Assembly (NCBI GenBank): GCA_029747585.1
Contig: JAPEVF010000542.1
Location: 1 to 30,993 of the forward strand
Reading direction: 5' to 3'
Source: Pleurotus djamor
Lineage: Eukaryota > Basidiomycota > Agaricomycetes > Agaricales > Pleurotaceae
Length of the DNA: 30,993 nt
Shown: piece by piece, positions 19,345 to 29,546 of the stretch
Layout of the letters: each line of letters opens with the position of its first letter
How positions within the stretch are numbered: position 1 is the stretch's first letter
Notes under the pieces: model-generated
What the model saw: the letters and a program-made list of their open reading frames with translations, nothing else
The model's database searches: none
Told to the model about the DNA's origin: nothing
Program-made: the position numbers and the translations under genes

Positions 19345-21473
19345 GGGTCTTTCCTTCTCTTTTCTTCTCTCCCCTCGCTTCTCCTCCTCTTCCCTTTCTC
19401 TTCATCAATCGGTCGCGATGTTGTACACAGTTCCCTGATGTCTTGGTTTCCTCATGTATATATTCATCTTTCTTGGCTTGTATCACGTAGATCCCCTACT
19501 TGGCTATTCACCCCATAGTCCATGGAGGCAACTATTTCTGTTTCTTCTTTTTGGTTTCGTGTTTGAGTTACACCTGCTTTTGTTTTCCAACGCGTTGATA
19601 TCGAACCCAGTTTCACACCTGTTGCATACTTCCTCATCCTCTCATACTACTACTACTAGTACAATTCATACTTCTTCATCCTTCAACCTTTGCATTCGCA
19701 TCTTTGCGGTCCAAGCTACGCTTTAGACTCGTACCTACAGCTTAAAAGACCATCCTCCTTTTTCCCCGATTTTCCGTTTACTTCTCCTAACCAACCTACG
19801 CAAAGCAACTTCTCCACAAACTACCCAGACGCACACGAGTACTCAGGCCTTAGGCCTCCCTCCTGACTCCGCCGATTAATGTATATACTACCCCTGTACT
19901 ATATGGTATCGATTGCCAAGTTTTGGTCCAGTTCCAACTTTCCTTAGAGCTCAATACTCGTTCGAAGTTTATGATAACCGTCCAGCTCTGATCGAAGATG
20001 CCAAGATTATGTCGGTATACCTCTGCCAGCGCAATACGGATGCGAAGCTGCTCAACTCTCAAGCACCCGAACATGAATAAGCAGTCGTAGTAGTTCAGTA
20101 ACTGTACGAGAGCACATCCACCTTCTATATCCGCTCTGTCTCCACTTCCCTCCTCGTCCATCAACATATTTCAATCCCAGAACACTCCGAACACGTCTGA
20201 ACCAATCAAGTCTTCTCTTTCCTTCTTCCCTCTNATCTCCGACAAATTTCGCATCAAGGAGGAAACGATGCCGACAGCCGAAAGTTGGTCATCTTTCACC
20301 CTTCCCTCCCTCCTCGTTCCGTTCCCGCTACTTCCTTCATCCCCTCATCCCCTTCTTCTTCTTCTTCCCCACATCCCCTCTTCTCGGTCCCCATATTAAC
20401 TGATTGGCAGTAATTAGAGTGTTGTTGATTGAATATCAAATTTTCCCCGCAAAGTACACGCTTGTGCACTCAATCTAACATCTGAAAATCTGAAAATCTG
20501 TATCTTGAAGATGGAAGATGGGAAGATGGGGTATGGAAGATGTATCTCGCATGTTACTTCGGTGTGTGCTTCTCACATATTTACTGTTTCCGTCGCGTCG
20601 CTTCTTCTCGAGCTCGCTAACGTCTCGCGTCCATCCAACGTCGCCGCTTTGTCCTCTCCCCTGTTCCCCCTCCCCCTCCCCTTTCCCCTGTTCCCTTTCA
20701 CCCTTTTCCCTCCCTGTCTCCTGTCCCCTTGATAAATATTCCTCAAGTTGGTCACCAACGTGCGTGCGTTTGTTTCTGAAGTTCCATAATAGCGCAGAAC
20801 TGCTGGTGGCTCTTTTACAGTCCCTTCAATACCCTTTAAATGATCTTTCTAATTTTGACTTCCTCCCTACAACGAAAACTTCCCAGACATCAATGGCATA
20901 CTCATTTCGCCATCCATTCTCCGTGCCCCATTCGACTTAACATCCTCATCGATCTCGCCGAGCCAAGGACTTACGTTGCTCCATGTTCGAATCCATAACC
21001 CCTTGTAGTATAAACCAACCTTAGCCTCGAATTCTCTACACGAGTAGGAACCCTTCAAAACCCTTCCATCGACGTCTAAACGGTCCCACCGATCCACCTC
21101 CACCGTTCCATCATTGTCAACGGCAACGTAACGTAAACGCGCTCCTACGGACATCCGTTCCTCCTTCATTCCTTCTTCCCGCCTAACGCCTTGTTTGTTC
21201 CTTTGGTGACATGGTATTCCTGTTCCTTCGCCACCACCTCCCAAGACCCCAAGCTCAAGTGTTGTTTGTCGCGATGCTCGTTTCACCTCCACCTTGGAAT
21301 TCCTCGATCAACCCCACAACCGCTTCCCCACCGCTTGTGCATGTGAGTCCTGATCACAACAGCTTAGCTTACGATCAACCTAGAACAACGCCTCCAGAAT
21401 AACGCCTCTAGCGTCTAGAAGTATTGACGTCTAGATGTTTTCTCGTGTTGAGTGTACGGATTCTAGATCCTGG
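19345..21473. other. Gene-poor intergenic region, pyrimidine-rich part
   Basis: Starts with the C/T-rich 3' flank of the zinc-finger gene. Pyrimidine-dominated stretches follow at about 20215-20395 and 20650-20730 on the plus strand. The N call at 20234 lies in one of them. Two minus-strand open frames (19850-20167 and 20867-21292) have protein-like composition but no recognisable domain and no convincing splice connection, so I do not call them genes. Confidence 0.5.
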
Positions 21474-21630
21474 GCCTCGGGATCCCTTCCCTTCACCCCT
21501 TTCCCTTAATCCCTCAATATTCAATTCCTTAATCCCTTTCCCTTAATCCCTTCAATCCCTTGAACCCTAACGCCCTTTCCTTAAATGCGGTGTGAAGGGT
21601 GAAGGGTGAAGGGAATTTGATTCCGTTCCC
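21474..21630. repeat. Degenerate CCCTT-rich repeats with opposing GGGTGAA copies
   Basis: The plus strand carries a run of imperfect ccctttcccttaatccctt-like units at about 21483-21575. About 20 bp beyond it is gggtgaagggtgaaggg (21599-21615), partly the reverse complement of cccttcaccc at 21489-21498. It resembles a telomere repeat only loosely and is internal, so I treat it as a simple repeat. Confidence 0.55.
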
Positions 21631-23061
21631 TCCGGACGCCACCAAAACCACCTAGAACTGGTGACTAAACTCAAAACCAAAAACTACCGCTCTACCGTTG
21701 AACGATTCGGAGAACTAGGGAAAGTCTAGAGAGGGGTGAAACGTTGACGGGGAAGAGTAGAGAGGGGTGACAGGGACGAGGAAGAGGAAGGAGAAGGAGA
21801 AGGCAAGGAGAGGTGAAGAAGGGTTGGTGAAGAGAGGACGCCACCCCTCGGTTTCCTTCGGTCAAAGTTGAAGCTTTGAAGCTTGAAGTTCTGTACGTGC
21901 GTCGGTCGAAACTCGACATCTTTCATGTTCAAATGTTCGTTATGTAGCACTACTAACACTGTATACATAGTAACTTTGTAACGTAACATAACATGCCCGC
22001 GNAAAAATCGAAAAACCGCAAACTAACAAAACGAGAAGCGAGGCGAAGAAGCACCACGTTTAAGTTATAAATATATAACGAAATAGAGAAAAGAAACAAA
22101 TGAAACTAAAAATAGAGGACGCTAGAAGCTCTGAGTAGCTCTGATCAAACTGATCAACTCTTCTTCGATACTTTGATTATGTACCTCTCCGTCGATTACT
22201 TTACCTAAAAGGATGCGAATACGAAGACGGAACGTCGAGCAAGGTATACGTCCTCTAGACCTCGGATCACATTCGAAGCATCGCATTGACGGAGGACGTG
22301 GGCTCGAAGTTTGAGTGAATGAGTAGCTTTAGTTTGAACGATATGAAAGACAAGACGCGACTAGGAATGCACGACGTGACGCGTAGCCAAAGTGAAAAGG
22401 AACGGCGTACGGAACCCAATGTCCCACCAATATCCCCAATGTTGAATGATGGACAACGCCCAATATCCCGATACACCACACCCAACCCAACCCAAGTTCC
22501 CAACGTCCTACACACAGCAAGTAAGCGTTGCTTCTGATCACTCAAGTACTCACGTCGCTTTCCTACCTCATGATTCAAATATTCATCGATCATTCATCCA
22601 TTCTTCAATTCCTCGGAATGGAATCCGTTCTGGTTATTAGTCAACGTTCAGCGTTCAACCGGCGAAACTGTCGACTGCCAACCGCTGAGCGCTGAAACGC
22701 TGCCTGAAGTACTGACGGATCAAAGCCTTCTACATACTTAGTCTTCGGGGTTCGACGTTCGACGTTCGATGCCAACGGCGGGGCGGTAAACCGGCGTACT
22801 AGTATGTAGCTCGATGGTCCCGGTGGACCTTCCAAGCTTCGATATTCAATATTCAAGATCCCTCCCTAGCCGGGAAGTTTGAGCTTGGATGAACAAAGGG
22901 TGAATGACATAAATCTTGATCAACACTTACGGAAACGCCCATCACCCACCGCCCACCGCCCACCAACCTTAGTCCCAATTGTCCTATGTAGTCCGAGTCC
23001 TAGTCCTTGAAGCTTGAAGCTTGAAGTATTAACCGAGGATCTCAGCATCAAACGTAAACAC
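21631..23061. other. Gene-poor intergenic region, purine-rich and short-palindrome part
   Basis: Contains a G/A-rich stretch (21700-21835), an N at 22002 and clusters of short overlapping palindromes: ttgaagctttgaagcttgaag near 21868-21888, gttcgacgttcgacgttcg near 22750-22768, and a ttgaagc tandem at 23007-23026. No coding sequence is recognised on either strand. Confidence 0.5.
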
Positions 23062-23176
23062 TAGCCGAGGAGCACAGGAGACGGAACTTGGTTTTCTTGT
23101 TCTTCGGACCCAGAGGTCAAAGACACCGTGAATATTGAATACGCGGCGTATCCAGTGAATTACATCGTGAATGAGT

Positions 23177-23210
23177 GAGTTGGTGAGTTGGTGAGTTGGT
23201 GAGTTGGTGA
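23177..23210. repeat. 8-bp tandem repeat (gagttggt, four units)
   Basis: Four consecutive gagttggt units inside the first copy of the larger repeat, followed downstream by gtattc and gtg microsatellite runs at about 23264-23305. Confidence 0.85.
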
Positions 23211-23610
23211 ATCTTCCTGTGGTGGTCTGGTGGTAGGTGGTGGCCGTGGTTTGTTGGTCGATGCGTATTCGTATTCGTATCCGTGGTAGTGGTGGTGGTG
23301 GTGGTAGTGATGGGGGGTGTTCGTTTGTCGTAACATCCTATGGCTTCGAGCATTCACAGGACTAGCGAGGAGACGGAACTTACTTTTCTCGTTTTCTTGT
23401 TTCTTCGGACCCAAAAGCCCAACACATATGAATGAATATGGGAATACGCGTATCATATAACACCTGGTGGCTGGTGGCGGTGGGGTTGTTCGCTTGTCGC
23501 TTGATGAGATGACGGGGAAATGGAATGGGGAAGGATAAACGATACATAATCGATAAACGATAAACGATAAACATCAACTCAACTCAACTCATCTCCATCG
23601 GACGTGTGAG

Positions 23611-23705
23611 GTGTGCATGTGAAGCTTGAGCTTGAAGTGTGAGGTTGGAGGTTGAAGTGTGCATGTGAAGCTTGAAGCTTGAAGTGTGAGGTTGGAGGTT
23701 GGAGG
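23611..23705. repeat. 46-bp direct tandem duplication with nested ttgaagc and ggttgga repeats
   Basis: Two units starting gtgtgcatgtgaagctt at 23611 and 23657. The second unit runs into extra ggaggtt copies. This lies in copy 2 of the larger repeat. Confidence 0.8.
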
Positions 23706-23951
23706 TTGGAGGTTTGAGTTCGGGTCCTATTCGTTCATTGGTACTATGGTAGGATAGGATTTTTGTTCATTGGTAGGGTAGGGTTGAATTTGACATCGAC
23801 GCGTTGACCTTGAACGTTGACGTTGAACAGGTGGACCTGGGTACATAGAACATAGAGTATATTGGAAGTTGAGCACCGAGCGCAAGTATTTTCCGGTGAA
23901 GGCCGTGGTCTAACATGCGTATGTGTATGTCGTAACGTCGTTTGTCCTAAG

Positions 23952-23981
23952 CCTAACGTCCTAACGTCCTAACGTCCTAAC
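23952..23981. repeat. 8-bp tandem repeat (cctaacgt, nearly four units)
   Basis: Units of cctaacgt immediately before the third copy of the larger diverged repeat. Confidence 0.85.
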
Positions 23982-24612
23982 CAAAGTATTAGCCGAGGAG
24001 AACGGAACATGTTTTCTCGTTCTTCTTCTTCTTCTTCTCCTCGTTTCTTCCCAAAAGCCAGAAGCCCAACGACACCACGACACGACCTAATAACACGATG
24101 AATACGCGTATCATGATCTTCCGGTGGTGGCGGTGGGGTTGTTCGCTTGATGAGATGTTGGGAAATGGGGAAATGGAATGAGAAATGAGAAATGGGAAAA
24201 TGGGGAAATGGGGAAGATAAACATCTACTCTACTCACCACCCACTACTCACCACGCATCCACGCCAAATCCACGCCAAATCCACGCATCCATCAACTCTC
24301 GGTTTCGTCGTTCCTGTACCTCACTACAGATCCATACCTCCCCTTCTCTCCATCTCCATTGGACGTGCGCGCGAGGTTTGAGGTTTGTGCTCGGGTCCGG
24401 GTCCGGGTCCTTTTCGTTCATCGGTTGTTCATTGGTTGAAGTGGGATTGACATGGACGCATTGACTATTGAGATTTTTTTTTGAGATTTTTCGGTTTTGA
24501 TGGCAGATGCGCGCGTAGCCATAGACCCTCACAGACCTATCAAAATCAAAAAACAATCAATAAAAATTGACGTCGAAAAATTGTTGAAGCGTGAACGGGT
24601 GGACCTGGGTAA

Positions 24613-26470
24613 CCCATTGTCTGGCACGTCCAACTGTCCAATGTCCACGAACCACGCGTGCGCTCACGTATGGGGATCCCACCCAATCTAATCTAATCCT
24701 ATCCAATCATAAGAGGGAGGGGGGATGATACGGATTTTAGATGGGATAGATGGAGATGCACGAGCGAAACTCAAGAGTCTCAAGAGATCTTTTGTTTCGT
24801 CACGCGTCACGAGAGGTTTTCGTCAATAGTTTAGACGAACTTGAAGGGGAGGAAAGTAACTCAGTACTCAGAGGTTGAGTTGGGGAGAAGGTCATGTGTC
24901 CCCCTTCGTCTTCGTCTTCGCGCTTGGTACCAACTGGTGACTAGTCATAAGTCTAAGAGATTATTCAAGTGATGATGTATGATGTATGATGCATGATGAT
25001 GTGCAGGGTTTGTCGAGAATCCAGAAAAAGATTAAGTGGGTTAGGGTGGATCACCAACAAATCACCAAGGAATGTAGGAATTTGGAAGGGTGGAGTGGAT
25101 GATATGATGATGCGTCTTTGCATTTGTGCGTTTGCGCGGTTTTGTGTCATTGGATATACTTATATCACGCATACGCATGCAAGCATCATGTGTCGTCAAT
25201 ACTACCGAGACTAGGACTCTCAGAGTCTCAAGAACACAAAGGAGGAGGCGTTGGTCAAGTTGGTCAAGTTGATAGCATGTTGAAGTTGCGAAGTTGCTAA
25301 GTAGCATAGCGAGGTGGTTGCGAGGTGGATGGTATGAGGTGAGGTAGAGCAAATTGAGGATGCGTAGATTGGTGATAATCGTACCACATACTCTATATGA
25401 CATCGTACCACCTCTCAAACTCGAACCATCCCAACCATATTCCATACCCAACATCAACCTGCCGATAACGTCAACAATCACTCCAATCCCTCCACTCACT
25501 CAATAATGTCAATTTTCGACCATCCAACGATCAACCTCGGTCTCGCATCGAAATCCCATGCGTTGATGTCGAAAACCAACGTCTATCTGAGAAGGTCTGA
25601 ACGTGTGATTGGATTGGATTGGGTGAATGGGATGGGGTTGATTGGGACGGACGGAAAGGACATAAGGAGACGGAGAAGGCGAAGCGAGGAAACGAAGGGG
25701 GATGGAACATATGGAACGTTCAGTAGGTTGTGCTTGGGATCAAGAGCGGTTGATAGGCACGAGATGCGTACTCTCTGAGTTTACGTTACCCCAAGAGGTG
25801 GTGTCTAAGCCGTGGGATGGGGAGAGGAAGGAGATGGAGATCCTAACACGACGGATGACACGGAAATCCTACCCCGCAAAAACGCAAAAACCTATGATTG
25901 GCGAAAGTGAATTATCATCATCATCATTATGTGGGGGAATGGGGAGCGTGGGTTTCATTGCGTAATAGCATACCACACAACCAGTCTTGTTTTCGATTGT
26001 TCGATTGCTTGAGGGGAAGGGAGGGGAAAGAGGAACTCCATGCCAACACCTTTCGGCGCCCGTGGTGGTCTAGTTCTGAGGGGAGAAAGGAGAAAGGAGA
26101 AAAGCAATGATCTTGGTACCCCGCAGCGGAGCACCTTCCCCACAAACGCAAATGGAAAACAGGAGACCAAAGTCTAAGGGTGGCGAGAAAACATGAACAA
26201 CAGAGGGGGAGAACGGGTTCTGGGTTGCTGAGATCAGTGGGGGAGGGAATCCAGAGCGCGGTGGTACGGGCGGCAGGACGGACGGTGCGCCGGCTAGTTC
26301 TCCGTCCTTTGGGCTTGGGACCTTGGGAAGAAGGGGATCGGGGATCAAATGAGTAATCGGTGGATCGGGGGTTTCACCTTCCTTTTCGCCTCTCCCACCC
26401 ACATCTCAGATCCACTTTTTCGTCTGTGTGTAATGTGTCTATACCGAAGAAGAAGTTGGATTATGGAACG
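24613..26470. other. Gene-poor intergenic region upstream of the transporter gene
   Basis: About 1.9 kb with small microsatellites (gatgatgtat-type at about 24971-25000, ttggtcaag repeated at about 25252-25270) and G/A-rich stretches towards 25800-26260. Several open frames on both strands have low-complexity translations and no domain. The distal part is expected to belong to the promoter of the transporter gene. Confidence 0.5.
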
Positions 26471-26479
26471 ACATGGATC

Positions 26480-26487
26480 TATAAATA
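26480..26487 (+). promoter_or_regulatory. TATA box of the transporter gene
   Basis: TATAAATA lies about 172 bp before the ATG at 26659. About 20-45 bp downstream is a pyrimidine-rich stretch (ttcttttttcttttctttttc, about 26508-26528), the usual arrangement for the transcription start of strongly expressed fungal genes. The inferred 5' leader is about 130-150 nt. Confidence 0.6.
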
Positions 26488-26658
26488 CACTCGGTCGGAT
26501 TCCCCCTTCTTTTTTCTTTTCTTTTTCTCCAAGCTTACACCTGCTTCTGTTCCAGCAAGTCCAAGGCTTCCTCCCACCCTTTATCGTCTGAGAGTCCACT
26601 CCACACGTCGTCACCGTCTTCATCATCGACACCCATCGACATCAAGAAGCACACAAGC

Positions 26659-28214
26659 ATGAGCTCGTCGCACACCCACGATCTTGAAAAGGGCACCGTC
26701 GCACACGACGACAAGTCTTCTCTGCCCGTCGAGAAGCCCTTCCACCAACACAACAACTACGCCTCCAACGGAAATGGCAATGGAGTGGTGGCGCATACAC
26801 CTGCTCCCCGTCCTTCCACCATCTCCAACCCAGGTCCTCTGTGCGTCTCTCTTCTCTTCCCTTCCTTTCATACACTGTGTCTGACATTTCATTTCGTGAT
26901 ACAGTGGACTCTTCTCCTTCGCCTCCACCACGTTCATCCTGTCCCTCTACAACGCCAATGCGCGGGACATCCACACCCCCCAATGCCGTCGTAGGCATGG
27001 CCGTCTTCTGCGGCGGTCTCGCCCAGCTCCTCGCGGGTATGTGGGAGTTCCCGAGAGGCAATACGTTTGCTGCTACTGGTGAGTTTTCGTCTCTTCCTTC
27101 CCTCCCTCTTCCTTCCTCTCTTCCTTCCTTCCTTCCTCCCTTCCCTCATTTCTTTCTTCGTTCGTTCTTTCCTCTATTCGATTCGCGAGCGTATCATCTT
27201 CGTATCATTCCTCTTCATTATCTCTTCCCGAATACCAAGCCATTCTAGAACCGCCCACTCCCGCCCTCTTTCCCTCTCCCGACATCGCTTACCCTTTTCC
27301 TCACCCACTTTCGTATCTCTTTACCCTTGTCGCCGCTCCATCCATCCCTCCCCCTCCCTATCTCCCCTCCCTCCTTCCCTCTACACTTCCTTCCTTCGCT
27401 TCTTCTATCTTTGATTTTCTTCGATGGTTTTTCCTATCACACTATTTTCGTCTTCGTTTTTCGTGGCTGGCTGGTGAAATCACCAATCACCTCGGCCCCC
27501 GCATCCCCGCGGTCCGTCCCTCCGTGTTATCCACTTCCCCCCATGTTGTTCGGGTGTCCTGGGTTTTCGATCAGGGCTGCCCTGGATTACTCAGGAGATC
27601 CGGATTACTTGATTACTGTGACGCGCCGATACGTCGCTCTGTTTCCTTTTTCGTTTGTTTTACTTTTTACAACATACGGCTGTGGCTGACTCTACGCATG
27701 GTCGTATGTTCTTGGTATTCCACTACTTCCCCCTTCCTCCATCCCCATCTTACCTCTTACTCCTCTCATCCCCCTCCTCACTCAATCACTCAAACACCAT
27801 TTACTAACCCACCCATTTTATCATTTTAATCGTATAGCATTCACATCCTACGGCGCATTCTGGATGTCCTACGCAACGATCCAAATCCCCTCCTCCGGAA
27901 TAATCGCCGCCTACTCCACCCCGGACGAACTGCACCAAGCACTCGCCATCTACCTCACCGCATGGACGCTCATCACATTCTACTTCTTCATCGCTGCCCT
28001 CCGGAAGTCCATCGCTTTCATCACGTTATTCGGTTTTCTCACACTCACATTCTTACTACTTGCCGCGGGCGATTATACGGGGGTTAGTGGATTGGGGAGA
28101 GCGGCGGGTGTGACGGGCGTTGTTACGGCGTTTGTGGCGTGGTATATTGGCGTGGCGGAGTTGTTGGCGAGTGAGAAGAAGAGGATTGGGGATATGCCGT
28201 TGGGGGTGTTTTAA
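26659..28214 (+). CDS. Gpr1/Fun34/YaaH (AceTr) family acetate transporter, with an apparent frameshift
   Basis: Exons 26659-26840, 26905-27078 and 27838-28214 (introns of 64 and 759 nt) encode about 243 residues once one extra base is allowed for. The family signature NPGPLGLFSFA bridges the first splice. GMAVFCGGLAQLLAGMWEF and TAFTSYGAFWMSYA follow, with six hydrophobic segments in all. Members (yeast Ady2/Ato1, E. coli SatP) are plasma-membrane transporters of acetate and small monocarboxylates. The N-terminal ~55 residues are hydrophilic and rich in His, Asn and Ser, a likely cytosolic tail. In exon 2 the frame changes within the conserved block between ARDIHTP and NAVVGMAVF, at the C6 run 26976-26981; five C would restore it. 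Since N calls elsewhere sit at homopolymers, a sequence error is as likely as real inactivation. Confidence 0.85.
27079..27837 (+). other. Long pyrimidine-rich intron in the transporter gene
   Basis: Donor GTGAGT at 27079 and acceptor CGTATAG ending at 27837 join NTFAAT-G|CA-FTSYGAFW exactly as in the protein family, so no exon is missing between them. At 759 nt it is about ten times longer than any other intron in the window. It contains a (CCTT)n-type stretch at about 27097-27150 and further C/T-rich sequence. Confidence 0.75.
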
Positions 28215-29291
28215 ACGTCCTAAACGATCTTTTGAAGTTGAGCGGGTATGGATCACTTGTTCGTTCGTGGTGGATGGAGGAGAGAGAGGAGAGAGGGAGG
28301 AGGAGGAGTTTTTCGTTCGCTTACCCAAGTTGTTGGTGGAGGTGGTGGTGTCCCCCATGCCCTTTATTCATACTATTCGTATTCTCGTGTTCTCCATGTC
28401 GTGTTCGTGTTCTCGTGTGTTCCCAAAAAATTCGAATCCAATTGTAACGATCTTTATTCATTGAATTGACTCTATCATCAACACGGTTTTCTATACCTAA
28501 CAATCTGAGGGTATGTGTGAGTTGACGGCGATGACGACGACGGGAAGGACAAGGATAACGGGAAGGAGATGACGACGGACGAACCTTTCTCTAACGACCA
28601 CGATACCCAACCCAACTTCCTACACTCGACATCCAATACCGACGTCCACCGCCACTAACTTCCCACTTCCACTAACTTCCACTAACTTCCCGCCTCGCAA
28701 GTTCGCGTACCTTACCTACCCATACCAAGACCCTCCCAAGTACCAAGCCCTCCCAAGAGGTTGAACTTGAGTTGAACATCGCGTAGCGTCAACATACCCT
28801 TCATTCGTTTAGACGCGGTTCTAGGATTTATCGCATCGTCGATGGAATCGATTAATCCGAGCGGGATGACACCAATGGAATGGAACGTGAAGGAGGGAAG
28901 AAGAATAATAAAGGTGAATGGGAGGAAGGTGGGATAGAGAGGGAACGATGGGAGGGAACGAGGAATGAGAGGATGGTTTTTATATTTATGGATCGTTGTA
29001 TACGCAAGGATCAAAGTAAGTGAGAACGGTCGGCACCGGACGTAGTAACGGGTGAACTATGAACTTCTCTCTCTCTCTCTTTCTTTTTTTTCTTCTCTTT
29101 TTTTGGCGTTTGGCGTTTGGCGTATATGAACTGCCGAGATATTAGACGGGAAGGAGGGAGGGGGGAGTAGAGTTGTTGCGCCCTCCGAGCTTCCCTCCGA
29201 GCTTCCATTTCCATCGCCATTGGGAGATTATACACACACACACGCGTGTCTAGACTACATAGACGCTTCTTATCGCCTAACCACTGTCGAT

Positions 29292-29345
29292 ACACGGCAA
29301 CGGAGGAAGTATAGACTCTAGAGTGACACGGCAACGGAGGAAGTA
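29292..29345. repeat. 20-bp direct repeat around a 10-bp palindrome
   Basis: Acacggcaacggaggaagta occurs at 29292-29311 and again at 29326-29345. Between the copies lies the perfect palindrome actctagagt (29315-29324). Confidence 0.85.
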
Positions 29346-29521
29346 GAAGATGAAGATGAAGCGGCGGGAAGTGGGATAGAGTTACTCCCTTCCCTTGAAT
29401 CCCTTCACCCGAGTAGTCGAAGGCGTCGGCATACTACCACTAATTATAACTGCGAGGGAGGGAGGGTGCAAGGAGGGGTGAAGGTTAGGCCAAGCGCAAG
29501 CAACCAAAGCGAACGAACGGT

Positions 29522-29546
29522 GAACGAACGAACGAACGAACGAACG
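29522..29546. repeat. Tetranucleotide microsatellite (CGAA)n
   Basis: About six uninterrupted gaac/cgaa units, preceded at about 29508-29520 by a shorter run. Confidence 0.85.

Larger units (their letters stand above)
23062..24612. repeat. Diverged ~0.3-0.6-kb repeat present about three times
   Basis: Copies begin at about 23062, 23360 and 23989. Each starts with a GAGGAG...ACGGAAC block followed by a T/C-rich stretch (ttctcgttcttc), then, in copies 2 and 3, cccaaaagcc, gaatacgcgtatcat and ggcggtggggttgttcgctt followed by tgatgagat. Copies 2 and 3 continue through ttcgttcat, tgacat-gacgc-ttgac and end in ggtggacctgggta (23829-23842 and 24599-24612). Copy 1 is shorter and most diverged. Nothing in it looks coding. 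The copies are degenerate, so the duplication is not recent. Confidence 0.7.

Noticed and set aside
20975..21000. gttcgaatcc resembling a tRNA B box
   Set aside because: No matching A box at the right distance and no cloverleaf can be drawn.
21535..21575. Possible telomere repeat (ccctaa-like)
   Set aside because: Units are mostly cccttaatccc with variable spacing; only one true ccctaa, and the tract is internal.
1..23802. Identical 15-mer tttgacatcgacgcg at 1-15 and near 23788
   Set aside because: About one such match is expected by chance in a window this long, and the flanks do not align.
25506..25778. 90-residue plus-strand open frame in the gene-poor interval
   Set aside because: Arg-rich low-complexity centre, no recognisable domain, no splice partners.
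27327..27829. Open frames inside the long transporter intron as a missing exon
   Set aside because: Direct joining of the flanking exons reproduces the conserved family motif without a gap.
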